IMG/VR virus record: IMGVR_UViG_3300025890_002227
Span: 1-56,876 of that record
Source: a virus
Length of the DNA: 56,876 bases
Direction: 5' to 3' (one strand)
A model generated the notes under the pieces. That model did no database searches. It saw nothing but the letters and a program-made list of their open reading frames with translations, and was not told the origin of the DNA. Every line of letters begins with the position of its first letter. The stretch's first letter is position 1. The position numbers and the translations under genes are program-made. Of the stretch, positions 14,925-23,404 are shown piece by piece.

Positions 14925-17234
14925 TCAGTCAGTTGATTCAGGCTTAAATTGATCTAATACAATAACACCTTCATTATTTACAACTTCGTCTGGTAGCGTT
15001 TGTTGTTCTTTTTCACCGCTAATGTCAAATTTAACATTTTCTTCATCGTCTAAATCTACTTCTATAATAGCATTTCTTATGTTATCAAAAAGTATCTTTT
15101 GTGCCAACGGAGTTTTAATCTTGTCATTAATAACTCTACTCAGTGGCCTGGCACCCATCTTTGGATTCCAGCCTTTATCTAACAAATACTCTTTCATAGT
15201 TTGTGTTGGTTTAACTAAAATATTCTTTTCCAGCAGTAATGTATTTAACTCTCCTATGAACTTGTCGACAATTAATAGCATATCGTCTTTATCTAACTTA
15301 TTAAATTTAACAATAGCATCGAGTCTGTTTCTAAATTCCGGAGGGAAGAATGTTTCGATTGCTTTGTCATCCTCGCCTTCTTTTTCTAAAGTGCCAAAAC
15401 CAATACTATTACGTTCCATATCAGCCGCACCTAAGTTTGACGTCATAACAAGAATAATATTACGCATATCAACACGTTTGCCATTACTACCACTCAAGTA
15501 ACCATTATCCATTATTTGTAGCATAACATTAGCAACATCTGGATGTGCTTTTTCAATTTCGTCTAGTAGCAATACTGCGTGTGGATCTTTCTCAATATCA
15601 TTTAGCAGTTTACCACCAGCCATTTCGGAATCCTCGAAGCCAACATAGCCTGGAGGAGCACCAATAAGTTTAGCAACTGTATGCTTTTCTTGATACTCAC
15701 TCATGTCATAACGCAATAGTTCTACGTTTAATAAATGTGACAATTGTTTACATAGTTCTGTTTTACCAACACCAGTTGGCCCAGTAAATAGAAACGAAGC
15801 AGTTGGTTTATTCAAATCTTTAAGTCCTGCTTTAGCGATGTAGACTTTCTCACATAACTTATCAACAGCATTGTCTTGTCCGAAAATAACGTCTTTAAGG
15901 TTGCCTTCAAGATTCACAACGTTCTCAGTTTTTTCAGAACGAAGTTGATCAATAGGCATACGAGCAATTTTACTTACTTGTTGTAGAATATCTTCTTTAG
16001 TAATAACAGTATCTTTACTACCACTCACTCTGCGTTTCGCGCAAGCGGTATCAATAAGATCAATAGCCTTGTCTGGTAGTTTTTTATCCGTGATAAACTT
16101 AATACTCTTATCAACTGCTGTCTCTATTGCCTCGTTGTGTATTTCAAGACTATGGAATTTTTCATAATACTTTTTAATACCTTGTAAAATATCCACAGCA
16201 TCGTCGCGTGATGGTTCATCAATAACTAGTCTAAAGAATCTACGCATCAACGCTCTATCTTTCTCAAAACTTTTTCTAAAGTCTTCCCAAGTTGTGCTCG
16301 CAATAACTTTAATTGCTCCGCGTGATAACGCAGGTTTTATCATATTGCTAAAATCAACACCACCTTGGCTGCCGGTCTGACCAGCACCACTCATCATGTG
16401 TGCCTCATCAATAAACAATATTGCGTTATTTACTTTTTCCAGTGCGTGTAAAATATGTTTAATCTTTTCTTCAAAGTCACCTCTATACTTACTGCCAGCA
16501 AGTAATGAGCCAATCTCTAAACTAAAAATAGTATTGCCTAGTAGATTTTGCGGAACGTCTTCATGTTGTATACGATATGCTAGTCCTTCTACAACTGCTG
16601 TTTTACCAACACCTGCGTCGCCCACCATAATAACATTGTTCTTTGTTTTGCGAGCAAGTGTTTCAGCAATATCGTTAATCTCGCGTTGTCTTCCGATAAC
16701 GGGATCAATCTTTTCTTCATTAACGAGGTTGTTTAAATTAGTGCAATACTCTTCAAGTATCTGTAACGCTCTGTCTTGTATACCTTGTTTATCATTTGGA
16801 CCACAATAAGTTTTGTTATAAAATTCAATAAGGTCCTCGGGTAGAACTCCATATTTTCTCATAATCCATGAAGCATAAGAACTATGTTCGTTGGTAATAC
16901 TGACGTATAGATCTATTGTTTGGAACTTTTGTCTACCACTAAACAATACTTGCGTAAATGCTCTGCTAAAAATTCTTTCTAGTGCATGTGTTTTCTTTGG
17001 ACGCACTTCTGTTACATCTACAATATCTTCAAAACGAGATTCAAGTATACCTTCAAGTTCGTTAACTAAATTATTGTAATCAACGCCAAACTCTTCTAGC
17101 ATTGTTTTAAAGTTCTTTGTTCTCAATAATGATAACAATAGGTGCTCAGTTGCAACAAATTTGTGATTATAGTCTAAAGCAATTTCCATTGCTTCTTCTA
17201 CTATTGCTTCTATCTCGGGGTTTTGATCAAACAT
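14925..17234 (-). CDS. clpA: Clp protease ATP-binding subunit, ClpA type
   Basis: 769 aa, close to the 758 aa of E. coli ClpA, an AAA+ unfoldase that feeds proteins to ClpP. Order: N-domain with two Clp-N repeats (1-150), AAA1 with Walker A GDAGVGKT (205-212) and Walker B ILFIDEAH (272-279), AAA2 with Walker A GPTGVGKT (485-492) and LLLDEI (555-560), and 'FRNRLD' sensor arginine finger (634-639). No coiled-coil M-domain separates the modules, so it is not ClpB. An S-I-G-F loop (610-613) matches the ClpP-docking IGL/IGF tripeptide, so it can probably use host ClpP; no clpP gene is seen here. It overlaps the deformylase gene by 8 nt. Confidence 0.93.
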   Translation of the reverse strand: MFDQNPEIEAIVEEAMEIALDYNHKFVATEHLLLSLLRTKNFKTMLEEFGVDYNNLVNELEGILESRFEDIVDVTEVRPKKTHALERIFSRAFTQVLFSGRQKFQTIDLYVSITNEHSSYASWIMRKYGVLPEDLIEFYNKTYCGPNDKQGIQDRALQILEEYCTNLNNLVNEEKIDPVIGRQREINDIAETLARKTKNNVIMVGDAGVGKTAVVEGLAYRIQHEDVPQNLLGNTIFSLEIGSLLAGSKYRGDFEEKIKHILHALEKVNNAILFIDEAHMMSGAGQTGSQGGVDFSNMIKPALSRGAIKVIASTTWEDFRKSFEKDRALMRRFFRLVIDEPSRDDAVDILQGIKKYYEKFHSLEIHNEAIETAVDKSIKFITDKKLPDKAIDLIDTACAKRRVSGSKDTVITKEDILQQVSKIARMPIDQLRSEKTENVVNLEGNLKDVIFGQDNAVDKLCEKVYIAKAGLKDLNKPTASFLFTGPTGVGKTELCKQLSHLLNVELLRYDMSEYQEKHTVAKLIGAPPGYVGFEDSEMAGGKLLNDIEKDPHAVLLLDEIEKAHPDVANVMLQIMDNGYLSGSNGKRVDMRNIILVMTSNLGAADMERNSIGFGTLEKEGEDDKAIETFFPPEFRNRLDAIVKFNKLDKDDMLLIVDKFIGELNTLLLEKNILVKPTQTMKEYLLDKGWNPKMGARPLSRVINDKIKTPLAQKILFDNIRNAIIEVDLDDEENVKFDISGEKEQQTLPDEVVNNEGVIVLDQFKPESTD

Positions 17235-17679
17235 TGTTTTCTCTCTCGTGAAAAGTTATACCATCTAGATGGTCTAGTTCATGCATAAAGCATCTTGCAG
17301 ACAATCCTTTTAAATCCATTCTTTTTTCGTTGCCTAAATAATCACAAAATTTTACTTTAATGGAATTGGGTCGGCTTACTTCTATTATTTCTCCTGGAAA
17401 ACTTAAACATCCTTCTTGTCCTAGTTCGCACTGATCGCTCTCTTCTTCTATAGATGGATTAAAACAATACATAAATCCATCCTTTAAATCTTCGCCATAC
17501 ATAACAAACAATCGCTTGCTTATACCTACTTGAGGTGCGGCTAGACCAATGCCTTTGTTTTCAACCATAAAAGAAATCATATCTACTGCTAACTTTTGTA
17601 GTTGGAATGGCTTATCAAATTTTACTTCTTTAGCTTTATTCCGTAGAACTCTTTTAGTAAGTTTAAGTTTTCGCTCCAT
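17227..17679 (-). CDS. def: Peptide deformylase
   Basis: 150 aa, a compact PDF with all three motifs: GIGLAAPQVG (43-52), EGCLSFPG (89-96, metal ligand C91) and HELDH (133-137, H133/H137 ligands, E134 catalytic). It removes the formyl group from N-terminal Met of new proteins. Shorter than bacterial PDFs because the C-terminal extension is missing, as is typical of marine phage versions, which raise processing capacity during infection. Linked to clpA (8-nt overlap) and dnaJ (9-nt gap) in one protein-maturation operon. Confidence 0.95.
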   Translation of the reverse strand: MERKLKLTKRVLRNKAKEVKFDKPFQLQKLAVDMISFMVENKGIGLAAPQVGISKRLFVMYGEDLKDGFMYCFNPSIEEESDQCELGQEGCLSFPGEIIEVSRPNSIKVKFCDYLGNEKRMDLKGLSARCFMHELDHLDGITFHERENNV

Positions 17680-17687
17680 AATAATAT

Positions 17688-18557
17688 TTAGTTTATATTT
17701 TTTAGTATGTCTTGTATTAGATTCTGTTGTTCTGTTGTCAAGTTTGTTGGTATGCTTATTTTTAATTCTACTAATAAATCTCCGTAGACGTTACTGTCCA
17801 TAATGGGCATACCTTGTCCTCGTAAAACCATTTTTTGCCCGGGTTGAGCGCCATTAGGTATTTTAACTTTTAGTTCTTTTTCTGTTAATGTTTTAATAAT
17901 TTTCTCTGTGCCAAGCATTGCTTCAAAGCAGGTTAGGTTTATAACTGTAAATAAATTTTGTCCGCTTCTTTCATAGTGCGGATCGTTTATTACATCAATC
18001 GCTATTAGCAAATCACCAGCAGGTGCTCCATTTGCCGCGTTATCTCCTAACCCGCGCATACGCATCGTTTGCCCTGCTATAACACCTTTTGGTATTTGAA
18101 CGTCTAGCGTTTTTGTTTCACTGCCAGCGTTATACTTTACTCTCTTAGTGCAACCTTCATATGCTTCTCGCAATGATACGTTTATTTTTATGTGAATATT
18201 TCTATTACGGGTTTGCTGGTGGCGTTGTCTAAAAGGACTCCTTCCGTTTCCAAACATTTCACCAAATATATCTTCTACATTAAACGGGTATTCAGCATCA
18301 CCTGTAGACCATACGTGTGGGCCATGGCCAAAGTTATGAGCGTGTGGTGCTCCATACTTTCGTAAGTGGTCGTACTCTTGTCGTTTGTCGCTTGATAGCA
18401 CATCGTTTGCTTCGTTTATTTCTTTAAACCTGTCAGCATTACCCCCTTTATCTGGGTGGTTTTGTTGTGCTAACTTACGATATGCTTTCTTAATCGTGGA
18501 GGCATCTGCATCTGCGCTTACGCCAAGTATGTTATAGTAGTCTTTATTTGGATCCAT
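17688..18557 (-). CDS. dnaJ: DnaJ/CbpA-type Hsp40 co-chaperone
   Basis: 289 aa. J-domain (about 6-68) with HPD at 34-36, which stimulates the ATPase of host DnaK; a G/F-type linker ('FGHGPHVWSTGDAEYPFNVE', 'GNGRSPF'); then two beta-sandwich client domains (about 115-275), with no CxxCxGxG zinc repeats, so it is CbpA/type-II-like rather than canonical DnaJ. First gene of the dnaJ-def-clpA operon, driven by a sigma70-like promoter (18568..18596) whose -10 lies only 10 nt before the ATG. Host DnaK is the likely partner. Confidence 0.93.
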   Translation of the reverse strand: MDPNKDYYNILGVSADADASTIKKAYRKLAQQNHPDKGGNADRFKEINEANDVLSSDKRQEYDHLRKYGAPHAHNFGHGPHVWSTGDAEYPFNVEDIFGEMFGNGRSPFRQRHQQTRNRNIHIKINVSLREAYEGCTKRVKYNAGSETKTLDVQIPKGVIAGQTMRMRGLGDNAANGAPAGDLLIAIDVINDPHYERSGQNLFTVINLTCFEAMLGTEKIIKTLTEKELKVKIPNGAQPGQKMVLRGQGMPIMDSNVYGDLLVELKISIPTNLTTEQQNLIQDILKNIN

Positions 18558-18567
18558 ATACTACGTA

Positions 18568-18596
18568 ATTATAGCATAAAATAACAGGAAAGTCTA
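18568..18596 (-). promoter_or_regulatory. Sigma70-like promoter TAGACT-17-TATAAT
   Basis: -10 TATAAT at 18568-18573 and -35 TAGACT at 18591-18596 on the minus strand. The expected start of transcription lies 3-4 nt before ATG 18557, so the mRNA is nearly leaderless. Confidence 0.75.
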
Positions 18597-18601
18597 TTTT
18601 T

Positions 18602-19696
18602 TTAACTGTACAATGTATCAATTGGAACCCAGGCAGTTCCGTTGTATCCTTCGAATCTACTGTCGGTTGTATTGAATCTGATTGTTCCGGTAGCGGGAGA
18701 GACTGGTCGCTGTGCTGTAGTTCCTGAAGGAATAACAATGCCGTCTGTGCCTGTAAATGTGGGGCCTTCCGCAGGTGCTTTAGTATCAAGTTGTGTTTGA
18801 ATAGCACTTGTGACACCACTGACATAATTAAGTTCTGTTGCTGTTGCTGTAACCAATGTGCCTGCTAATTCAAGTCCGTCTGCACTGCCATCATGTGCCG
18901 CAATATTAATATTATCACCGTCAATCTCCATGACTTTCGTCATGTCAACCGCAGTAAATCCTGTGTCTACAGTAGTAGTTTCACTGTCTTGTGTAGAGTT
19001 TATAACCACATTAGACTTTTGGTCACTTGCTCTAGGTATTACATCAATGTCTACAGTAACAGTACCGTATAAATTAGCGTTATGAATATACTGAAATGCA
19101 ATTACAAATCCTGCAGTGGTTGTTTGTTTGTGCCATAGTTGTGGTTTTACAAATGCTGTGCCATTGTGTTGATCTGTGTAAGTCACACTATAAGCCAATG
19201 CAGGAAGTGTCTCAGATCTAAGTGCGGCATTAAAATGCACTATCTGTATACTACCAGCACTCTGTGCCATGATGCGACCACTGACTTGATAGTTTTGGCT
19301 ATTAGCACTAGGTGTAATAGTTATAATCTTTTGATATTCGTTTTGTGTAAAATAACTGCCAGCACTGGCACCAGTGTATATCTGGTTAAACTTCATCATG
19401 TTTGAAGTTGTATACTGTTGCTCAGACTGTGTTATCTTTTTAAGTGTAAGGTCAGCATAACTGCTGATAGTAACATTGCCACTGGTTGATCCATCTTCAC
19501 TAGTGTTTATTACTGCAAAACTATCAGTGCTTTCATCCCAGATAAGAGCAACATTTGTATCACTACCGCGCTCTACAACCCAACCTGCGTCTTTATCGTT
19601 TGCTCCAGATTGACCACTATTAATTCTAATAAGTGGATCTGTTATGTTGGTTGCGTCAAAGTTAATTTGCCCTGCTCTTGGTTTAGTTAATCCCAT
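18602..19696 (-). CDS. Tail-fibre-type protein with shared anchor and tip
   Basis: 364 aa. The N-terminal ~80 residues ('AGQINFDATNITDPLIRINS' and following) and the C-terminal ~45 ('ATGTIRFNTTDSRFEGYNGT' and following, ending 'VPIDTLYS') are nearly the same as in 19723..20748, while the middle differs: a C1q/TNF-like beta-sandwich segment ('YQKIITITPSANSQNYQVSG') instead of repeats. Such shared ends with a variable middle are typical of fibres that swap adhesive domains. Located between the dnaJ promoter and the second fibre gene. Confidence 0.78.
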   Translation of the reverse strand: MGLTKPRAGQINFDATNITDPLIRINSGQSGANDKDAGWVVERGSDTNVALIWDESTDSFAVINTSEDGSTSGNVTISSYADLTLKKITQSEQQYTTSNMMKFNQIYTGASAGSYFTQNEYQKIITITPSANSQNYQVSGRIMAQSAGSIQIVHFNAALRSETLPALAYSVTYTDQHNGTAFVKPQLWHKQTTTAGFVIAFQYIHNANLYGTVTVDIDVIPRASDQKSNVVINSTQDSETTTVDTGFTAVDMTKVMEIDGDNINIAAHDGSADGLELAGTLVTATATELNYVSGVTSAIQTQLDTKAPAEGPTFTGTDGIVIPSGTTAQRPVSPATGTIRFNTTDSRFEGYNGTAWVPIDTLYS

Positions 19697-19722
19697 CGTT
19701 TAATCCTTTTTATAATTTTCTT

Positions 19723-20748
19723 TTAACTGTACAGTGTATCAATTGGTACCCATGTAGTACCATTATATCCTTCAAATCTACTATCGTCTGAATTAAATCT
19801 CATCATACCTGCTGATGGTGATCCTGGGCGTTGAACTGTTGTACCGATAGGAATAATTATTGCACCTGTTCCTGGCAATGTTACATCATCTTCAATACTA
19901 ATAGTCACAGTCTGTGCAGATCCAACTGTATCAATACCTGTGCCACCTGTTACTGTAAGAGACTGGCTGTCTAAATCTACACTTTGGGCACCACCAGTAT
20001 CGCCCGTAAAATCTAAATCAGATGCTGTTACTTGTGCATCAACATACGCTTTAATAGACTCTGCTGTTGCTATTGTCGTATCGGTAGCCGTAGCAAAAGT
20101 ATCATCATCTAAAACTGCTGTACCAGAAACTCCTGTATTAATTGCAGGACTTGTTAGTGTTTTGTTTGTTAGTGTTGCAACTTTACTTGCTAAGTATGTG
20201 TTCAAGTCATCAGCAGTAACTTGCACCATTGTGCCGTCATCGTTTAATACTAATCTATCTGCATCAACTACTGTTGTTGCTGTAGCGGCGGTATCACCAT
20301 CGACAATATTAAGTTCAGTTGTTGTTGAAGTGATACCATTTAGTGTGTTTAATTCGCTTGTATTGGCGGTTAATCCTGTTAATGTGTTAAGTTCTGCTGT
20401 CGAAATAGTAGCACCATCTAGTATATTTAACTGTGTTGCTGTTGCTGTAACTGCTGTGCTACTTAGTTCTAAACTAGAGGTATTTAATGTAGCGACTTGC
20501 AAGTCGCTATATCCAGCAATAGTTACGTTACCGCTTGTGGTTCCATCTTCTGTAGTGCTAATAAGAACAAACTCATCTGCACTTTCGTCCCATATAAGTG
20601 CAACATTTGTTAATGCGCCTCTTTCAAATACGGTTCCAATGTCGTTAGTATTTGTACCAGACTGGTCACTGTTTATTCTGACAAGTGGATCTGACACATT
20701 GTGTACGTCGTAGTTAATTTGTGCTGATAAAGGACTCGTTAATGACAT
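19723..20748 (-). CDS. Tail-fibre-type protein, paralogue of 18602..19696
   Basis: 341 aa. N-terminal anchor ('AQINYDVHNVSDPLVRINSD') and C-terminal 'SDDSRFEGYNGTTWVPIDTL' match the neighbouring fibre. The middle is built from short repeats such as 'TELNTLTGLTANTSELNTLN' and 'TTELNIVDG', a triple-stranded beta-type spacer common in T4-like fibres. Probably trimeric and attached to the tail or neck. No enzymatic domain. The gene starts 1 nt from the holin-like gene's stop. Confidence 0.78.
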   Translation of the reverse strand: MSLTSPLSAQINYDVHNVSDPLVRINSDQSGTNTNDIGTVFERGALTNVALIWDESADEFVLISTTEDGTTSGNVTIAGYSDLQVATLNTSSLELSSTAVTATATQLNILDGATISTAELNTLTGLTANTSELNTLNGITSTTTELNIVDGDTAATATTVVDADRLVLNDDGTMVQVTADDLNTYLASKVATLTNKTLTSPAINTGVSGTAVLDDDTFATATDTTIATAESIKAYVDAQVTASDLDFTGDTGGAQSVDLDSQSLTVTGGTGIDTVGSAQTVTISIEDDVTLPGTGAIIIPIGTTVQRPGSPSAGMMRFNSDDSRFEGYNGTTWVPIDTLYS

Positions 20749-20749
20749 A

Positions 20750-21175
20750 TTATATTCCTGATGCGCGGTCTATTACTACCGCCTCTCGTTTTTCCATGCC
20801 GCGTGTCCAAGCCGCCGCTCCTAGTATAGCACCAAATGCGATGTGGAATAATCCACCACCTTGTAGTGTTAGTGAACTCCACTGTCCTTTAGCATACATA
20901 ATTGCTAGTGCTTCGGACTGTTGCTCGATAGGCATTTGTAATACATAGCGGAAAATTTCAGCCAAGTCGTTTGGCTGTGCTTGTATTAAGTAGGGTGCTA
21001 CAATGAAGTCAAAGATACATATTGACAAATATGTAACTGCGGATAATGGTCTCCACATACTGCGAAGCCATTTAGAAATAGGACCGTTTGAATCGCCTGG
21101 GTTTGGAGCAATAGGTGTTACTGTTATGTTATCAATTTGCTCATGTTCAATAGCCGTCGTTCTTGATCTTGCCAT
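20750..21175 (-). CDS. Holin-like membrane protein
   Basis: 141 aa with two clear hydrophobic helices: about 42-64 ('RPLSAVTYLSICIFDFIVAP') and 107-123 ('GLFHIAFGAILGAAAW'), and a charged C-terminus. 'MWRPLSAVTY' at the first helix resembles the 3-TM holins of gene-transfer-agent type. It would form the inner-membrane lesion at lysis; the spanin-like pair lies 0.8 kb upstream. Function inferred from topology and context. Confidence 0.66.
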   Translation of the reverse strand: MARSRTTAIEHEQIDNITVTPIAPNPGDSNGPISKWLRSMWRPLSAVTYLSICIFDFIVAPYLIQAQPNDLAEIFRYVLQMPIEQQSEALAIMYAKGQWSSLTLQGGGLFHIAFGAILGAAAWTRGMEKREAVVIDRASGI

Positions 21176-21788
21176 AATCTACCTTAAATGTCATATTAAA
21201 TGTAGTGTATTTCTCCTGTACATCTACATCGGTAATCGTAATATTAGAGTCTTTACGTGTTATTACTTTATTGACACTCTTGGAGTGATTGACTAGACCT
21301 TTATATATAAAAGTACGATCTATTTTTTCTTCGTTTATTACGCCAACAAATAATGTGTTAGCACTACATGTATTTAGTATTTCCTGCGTATATTTCTTTT
21401 CTATATCATTGTTATTAGAAAAAGGATAGCAATTTGTAATACAAATTTCACCTATATGATATGACTGCATATGTCTGCCAGTCAAACTGTCACTTTCCTC
21501 ATAATTTTTAAACTCGGTAACTGCACATCTACAACCAGAACCAATTGTGGGGTATTGGCTAGTAGTAAAACATAGACCTATAGTCTCCCAATCGCTACTA
21601 TCAGTAGGTTTATAGTTTGTAACATACTGCATTGGCACATCAAATGTTTTAAATGCTACTGGATAGGGAAGTTTTTGGAAGAAACACAAATCGTAGTCTT
21701 TTATATCGATTGTGTATATAAAGTCGTCTAGATCTTGCCACAGATGACTAGACGTCAGTACTTTTAGGGTTTTGTTCATCGGTTGCAT
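21147..21788 (-). CDS. Unknown protein in lysis region (213 aa)
   Basis: 213 aa, no signal peptide or catalytic motif recognised; contains 'IGSGCRCAVTEFKNYEESDS' and a run of beta strands. It overlaps 21748..21942 by 41 nt and the holin-like gene by 29 nt, so translation is tightly coupled. It is too unlike known endolysins to be called one. Confidence 0.58.
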   Translation of the reverse strand: MQPMNKTLKVLTSSHLWQDLDDFIYTIDIKDYDLCFFQKLPYPVAFKTFDVPMQYVTNYKPTDSSDWETIGLCFTTSQYPTIGSGCRCAVTEFKNYEESDSLTGRHMQSYHIGEICITNCYPFSNNNDIEKKYTQEILNTCSANTLFVGVINEEKIDRTFIYKGLVNHSKSVNKVITRKDSNITITDVDVQEKYTTFNMTFKVDYGKIKNDGY

Positions 21789-21942
21789 CCTTTAATGAGT
21801 CGACATCAGATTTATTAGCGATGTGAGTCAAAAGGTTGTCAACTTTTCGTTGAAACCATACGCCCATTTTGGTGTCTTTAAACCACATCCAAAATGCTGA
21901 TGCTATTATGTTAAGGAGTATTACTCTGATTAATATCCACAT
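21748..21942 (-). CDS. Small membrane protein (64 aa)
   Basis: 64 aa with a single N-terminal hydrophobic helix (1-20, 'WILIRVILLNIIASAFWMWF') and an acidic soluble tail, so N-in/C-out or anchored topology. A CATAAATA box at 21947..21954 lies 4 nt before ATG 21942, another nearly leaderless start. Could be an antiholin or lysis accessory (inference). Confidence 0.63.
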   Translation of the reverse strand: MWILIRVILLNIIASAFWMWFKDTKMGVWFQRKVDNLLTHIANKSDVDSLKDATDEQNPKSTDV

Positions 21943-21946
21943 ATAG

Positions 21947-21954
21947 TATTTATG
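21947..21954 (-). promoter_or_regulatory. Late promoter box CATAAATA
   Basis: Minus-strand CATAAATA with only 4 nt to ATG 21942; drives the 20750-21942 lysis group. Confidence 0.55.
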
Positions 21955-21985
21955 CGAATATTAACCAGTGTAACAGTTAGATGAA

Positions 21986-22357
21986 CTACTTTTCGTTATT
22001 TTGTTTATAGTATTTTTCGTAAGCAACAATAATCGCATTTTGTTGTTGAATTAACTTACGAAGTGCGGCTATATTCATGCTTAGGTTCTCATAACCCTTA
22101 TCTGTTAGACCGAATATAGCACCATCGATGTTGTTCTTTTCAAGTTTGTAAAAAACTTCTTCGTAGTTGTCAACAGTGATAATAGTCCATTCGACGTCTT
22201 TTGCCTCAAATGGTTTAATTGATGGTAGTTCTATATCAATTCTTTCAACAGGTTGCACGACTACAGGTTTGTTACCTTTTTTGGGAGTTAATGAGCATCC
22301 TTGCAATGCAAATGTAGATATGATCAAAGCAATTGTAAATAATTTTATTCCTTTCAT
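21986..22357 (-). CDS. Outer-membrane lipoprotein, candidate o-spanin
   Basis: 123 aa lipoprotein: signal peptide 1-20 and lipobox L-Q-G-C with the lipidated Cys at C21. The mature part is short, with a proline-containing linker then an alpha-helical tail ('LIQQQNAIIVAYEKYYKQ'). It lies 3 nt downstream of a gene whose product has an N-terminal membrane helix and a coiled coil. That order and topology match two-component spanins, which fuse inner and outer membranes at the end of lysis. Inferred from architecture. Confidence 0.72.
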   Translation of the reverse strand: MKGIKLFTIALIISTFALQGCSLTPKKGNKPVVVQPVERIDIELPSIKPFEAKDVEWTIITVDNYEEVFYKLEKNNIDGAIFGLTDKGYENLSMNIAALRKLIQQQNAIIVAYEKYYKQNNEK

Positions 22358-22360
22358 CTT

Positions 22361-22849
22361 TTATTCCTCTTCTGGCTTGTAGTTAGGATTGGCTAGTGAA
22401 GGGCATTCAGAGTTGATTTGACTTGGTTTTACTGCCGCTATTTCTGCTTCACTAAGCGGACTTCCGCTTAATATTTCAAAACACCTCAGTGCATTTTTGG
22501 ATGCATTAGTAATGACCTTACCAATTGGCCCTGGTTTATTTTCAGCAAGTTTGCCGATATCGCGTGTGCCAAAATACTTAGACACTTTGTTAAATTTCTT
22601 TTCAAGTCTGTCATAACTATCTTGGGCGTTATCAAACTTTGTTTCAAGATCGTTTAAAACTTGTGTCATAAGCATACGGTCTTCTTCTGCACGAAGTCTT
22701 GCTTCTTCTGCTAAGGCTAATTGCGTTTCTTTAATAGCCATTTCCGCAATCATACGTGCTTTTTCTTCCTCGTTATTTTGATACCATACGTAACCACCGC
22801 CAGCACCTGCAAGAACGATTAAGAGTAGTATTGAGTTAAATCCAAACAT
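22361..22849 (-). CDS. Inner-membrane coiled-coil protein, candidate i-spanin
   Basis: 162 aa: N-terminal transmembrane helix (3-22), a long charged coiled coil (about 28-95, 'EEKARMIAEMAIKETQLALA', 'LNDLETKFDNAQDSYDRLEK') and a periplasmic tail with 'ALRCFEILSGSPLSEAEIAA', a pattern shared with Rz-type spanins of marine phages. First gene of the spanin pair, after a near-consensus sigma70-like promoter (22877..22905). Confidence 0.74.
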   Translation of the reverse strand: MFGFNSILLLIVLAGAGGGYVWYQNNEEEKARMIAEMAIKETQLALAEEARLRAEEDRMLMTQVLNDLETKFDNAQDSYDRLEKKFNKVSKYFGTRDIGKLAENKPGPIGKVITNASKNALRCFEILSGSPLSEAEIAAVKPSQINSECPSLANPNYKPEEE

Positions 22850-22876
22850 AAATAGAGTCCTCTTGTTAGTATACTA

Positions 22877-22905
22877 AGTATACTATAAATTTATTGATGT
22901 GTCAA
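22877..22905 (-). promoter_or_regulatory. Sigma70-like promoter TTGACA-17-TATACT
   Basis: -35 TTGACA (22900-22905) is consensus and -10 TATACT (22877-22882) has one mismatch, with 17-nt spacing, 27 nt upstream of ATG 22849. It precedes the spanin pair; a lysis gene under a host-type promoter is notable. Confidence 0.85.
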
Positions 22906-22912
22906 GTATTTA

Positions 22913-23404
22913 CTACTTAAAGGGGATTCGGGCGTTGATCTTGAGTTGTTCTAACTCTTTTAGCATAGATTGCTGTCTTGCCATAAACAAGTCATAATCT
23001 TCAGCATTTAGAGGAATTCTAGAGATAAGTTCTTGATAGTTAAGAGTTTTTTCGCTTTTATAATGCTTAAATGAAAATTTTTCAACACTAGTAAGTCTCT
23101 CTAAACCATCTAAAACTTCCTGAAACATTGTAGGGAAATTTTCGCTTCTTTCAGATTCTACAAACACAACAAAGTCGCCGTCAATATTTTCACTTGATAC
23201 ATTATCAGCGTCGATTATTTCCGTATAACCTCTTTCTAAAAATGAAACCATATCTTCACTTGCATTTTTAGTTTTAACGTAAAATGCTATAACAATAATA
23301 TCTCTATCGTCACCTACTTTACTTTTGTGTTTGTCAACACGAACAATGGAGTTTACTAATCCGCCCAAATCGCCTTCGGTAAGATCTTCGTTTAACTGAT
23401 TCAT
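22913..23404 (-). CDS. Probable virion structural protein A
   Basis: 163 aa, acidic N-terminus, with 'DKHKSKVGDDRDIIVIAFYV' and 'ERGYTEIIDADNVSSENIDG' then 'FVVFVESERSENF'. This strand pattern occurs in conserved structural proteins of marine T4-like phages. It overlaps the next gene by 1 nt, and the two form one late unit. No enzymatic features. Confidence 0.68.
   Translation of the reverse strand: MNQLNEDLTEGDLGGLVNSIVRVDKHKSKVGDDRDIIVIAFYVKTKNASEDMVSFLERGYTEIIDADNVSSENIDGDFVVFVESERSENFPTMFQEVLDGLERLTSVEKFSFKHYKSEKTLNYQELISRIPLNAEDYDLFMARQQSMLKELEQLKINARIPFK

Noticed and set aside
14925-17234. ClpB disaggregase call
   Set aside because: There is no coiled-coil M-domain between the AAA modules, and an IGF-type loop is present, so ClpA is better.
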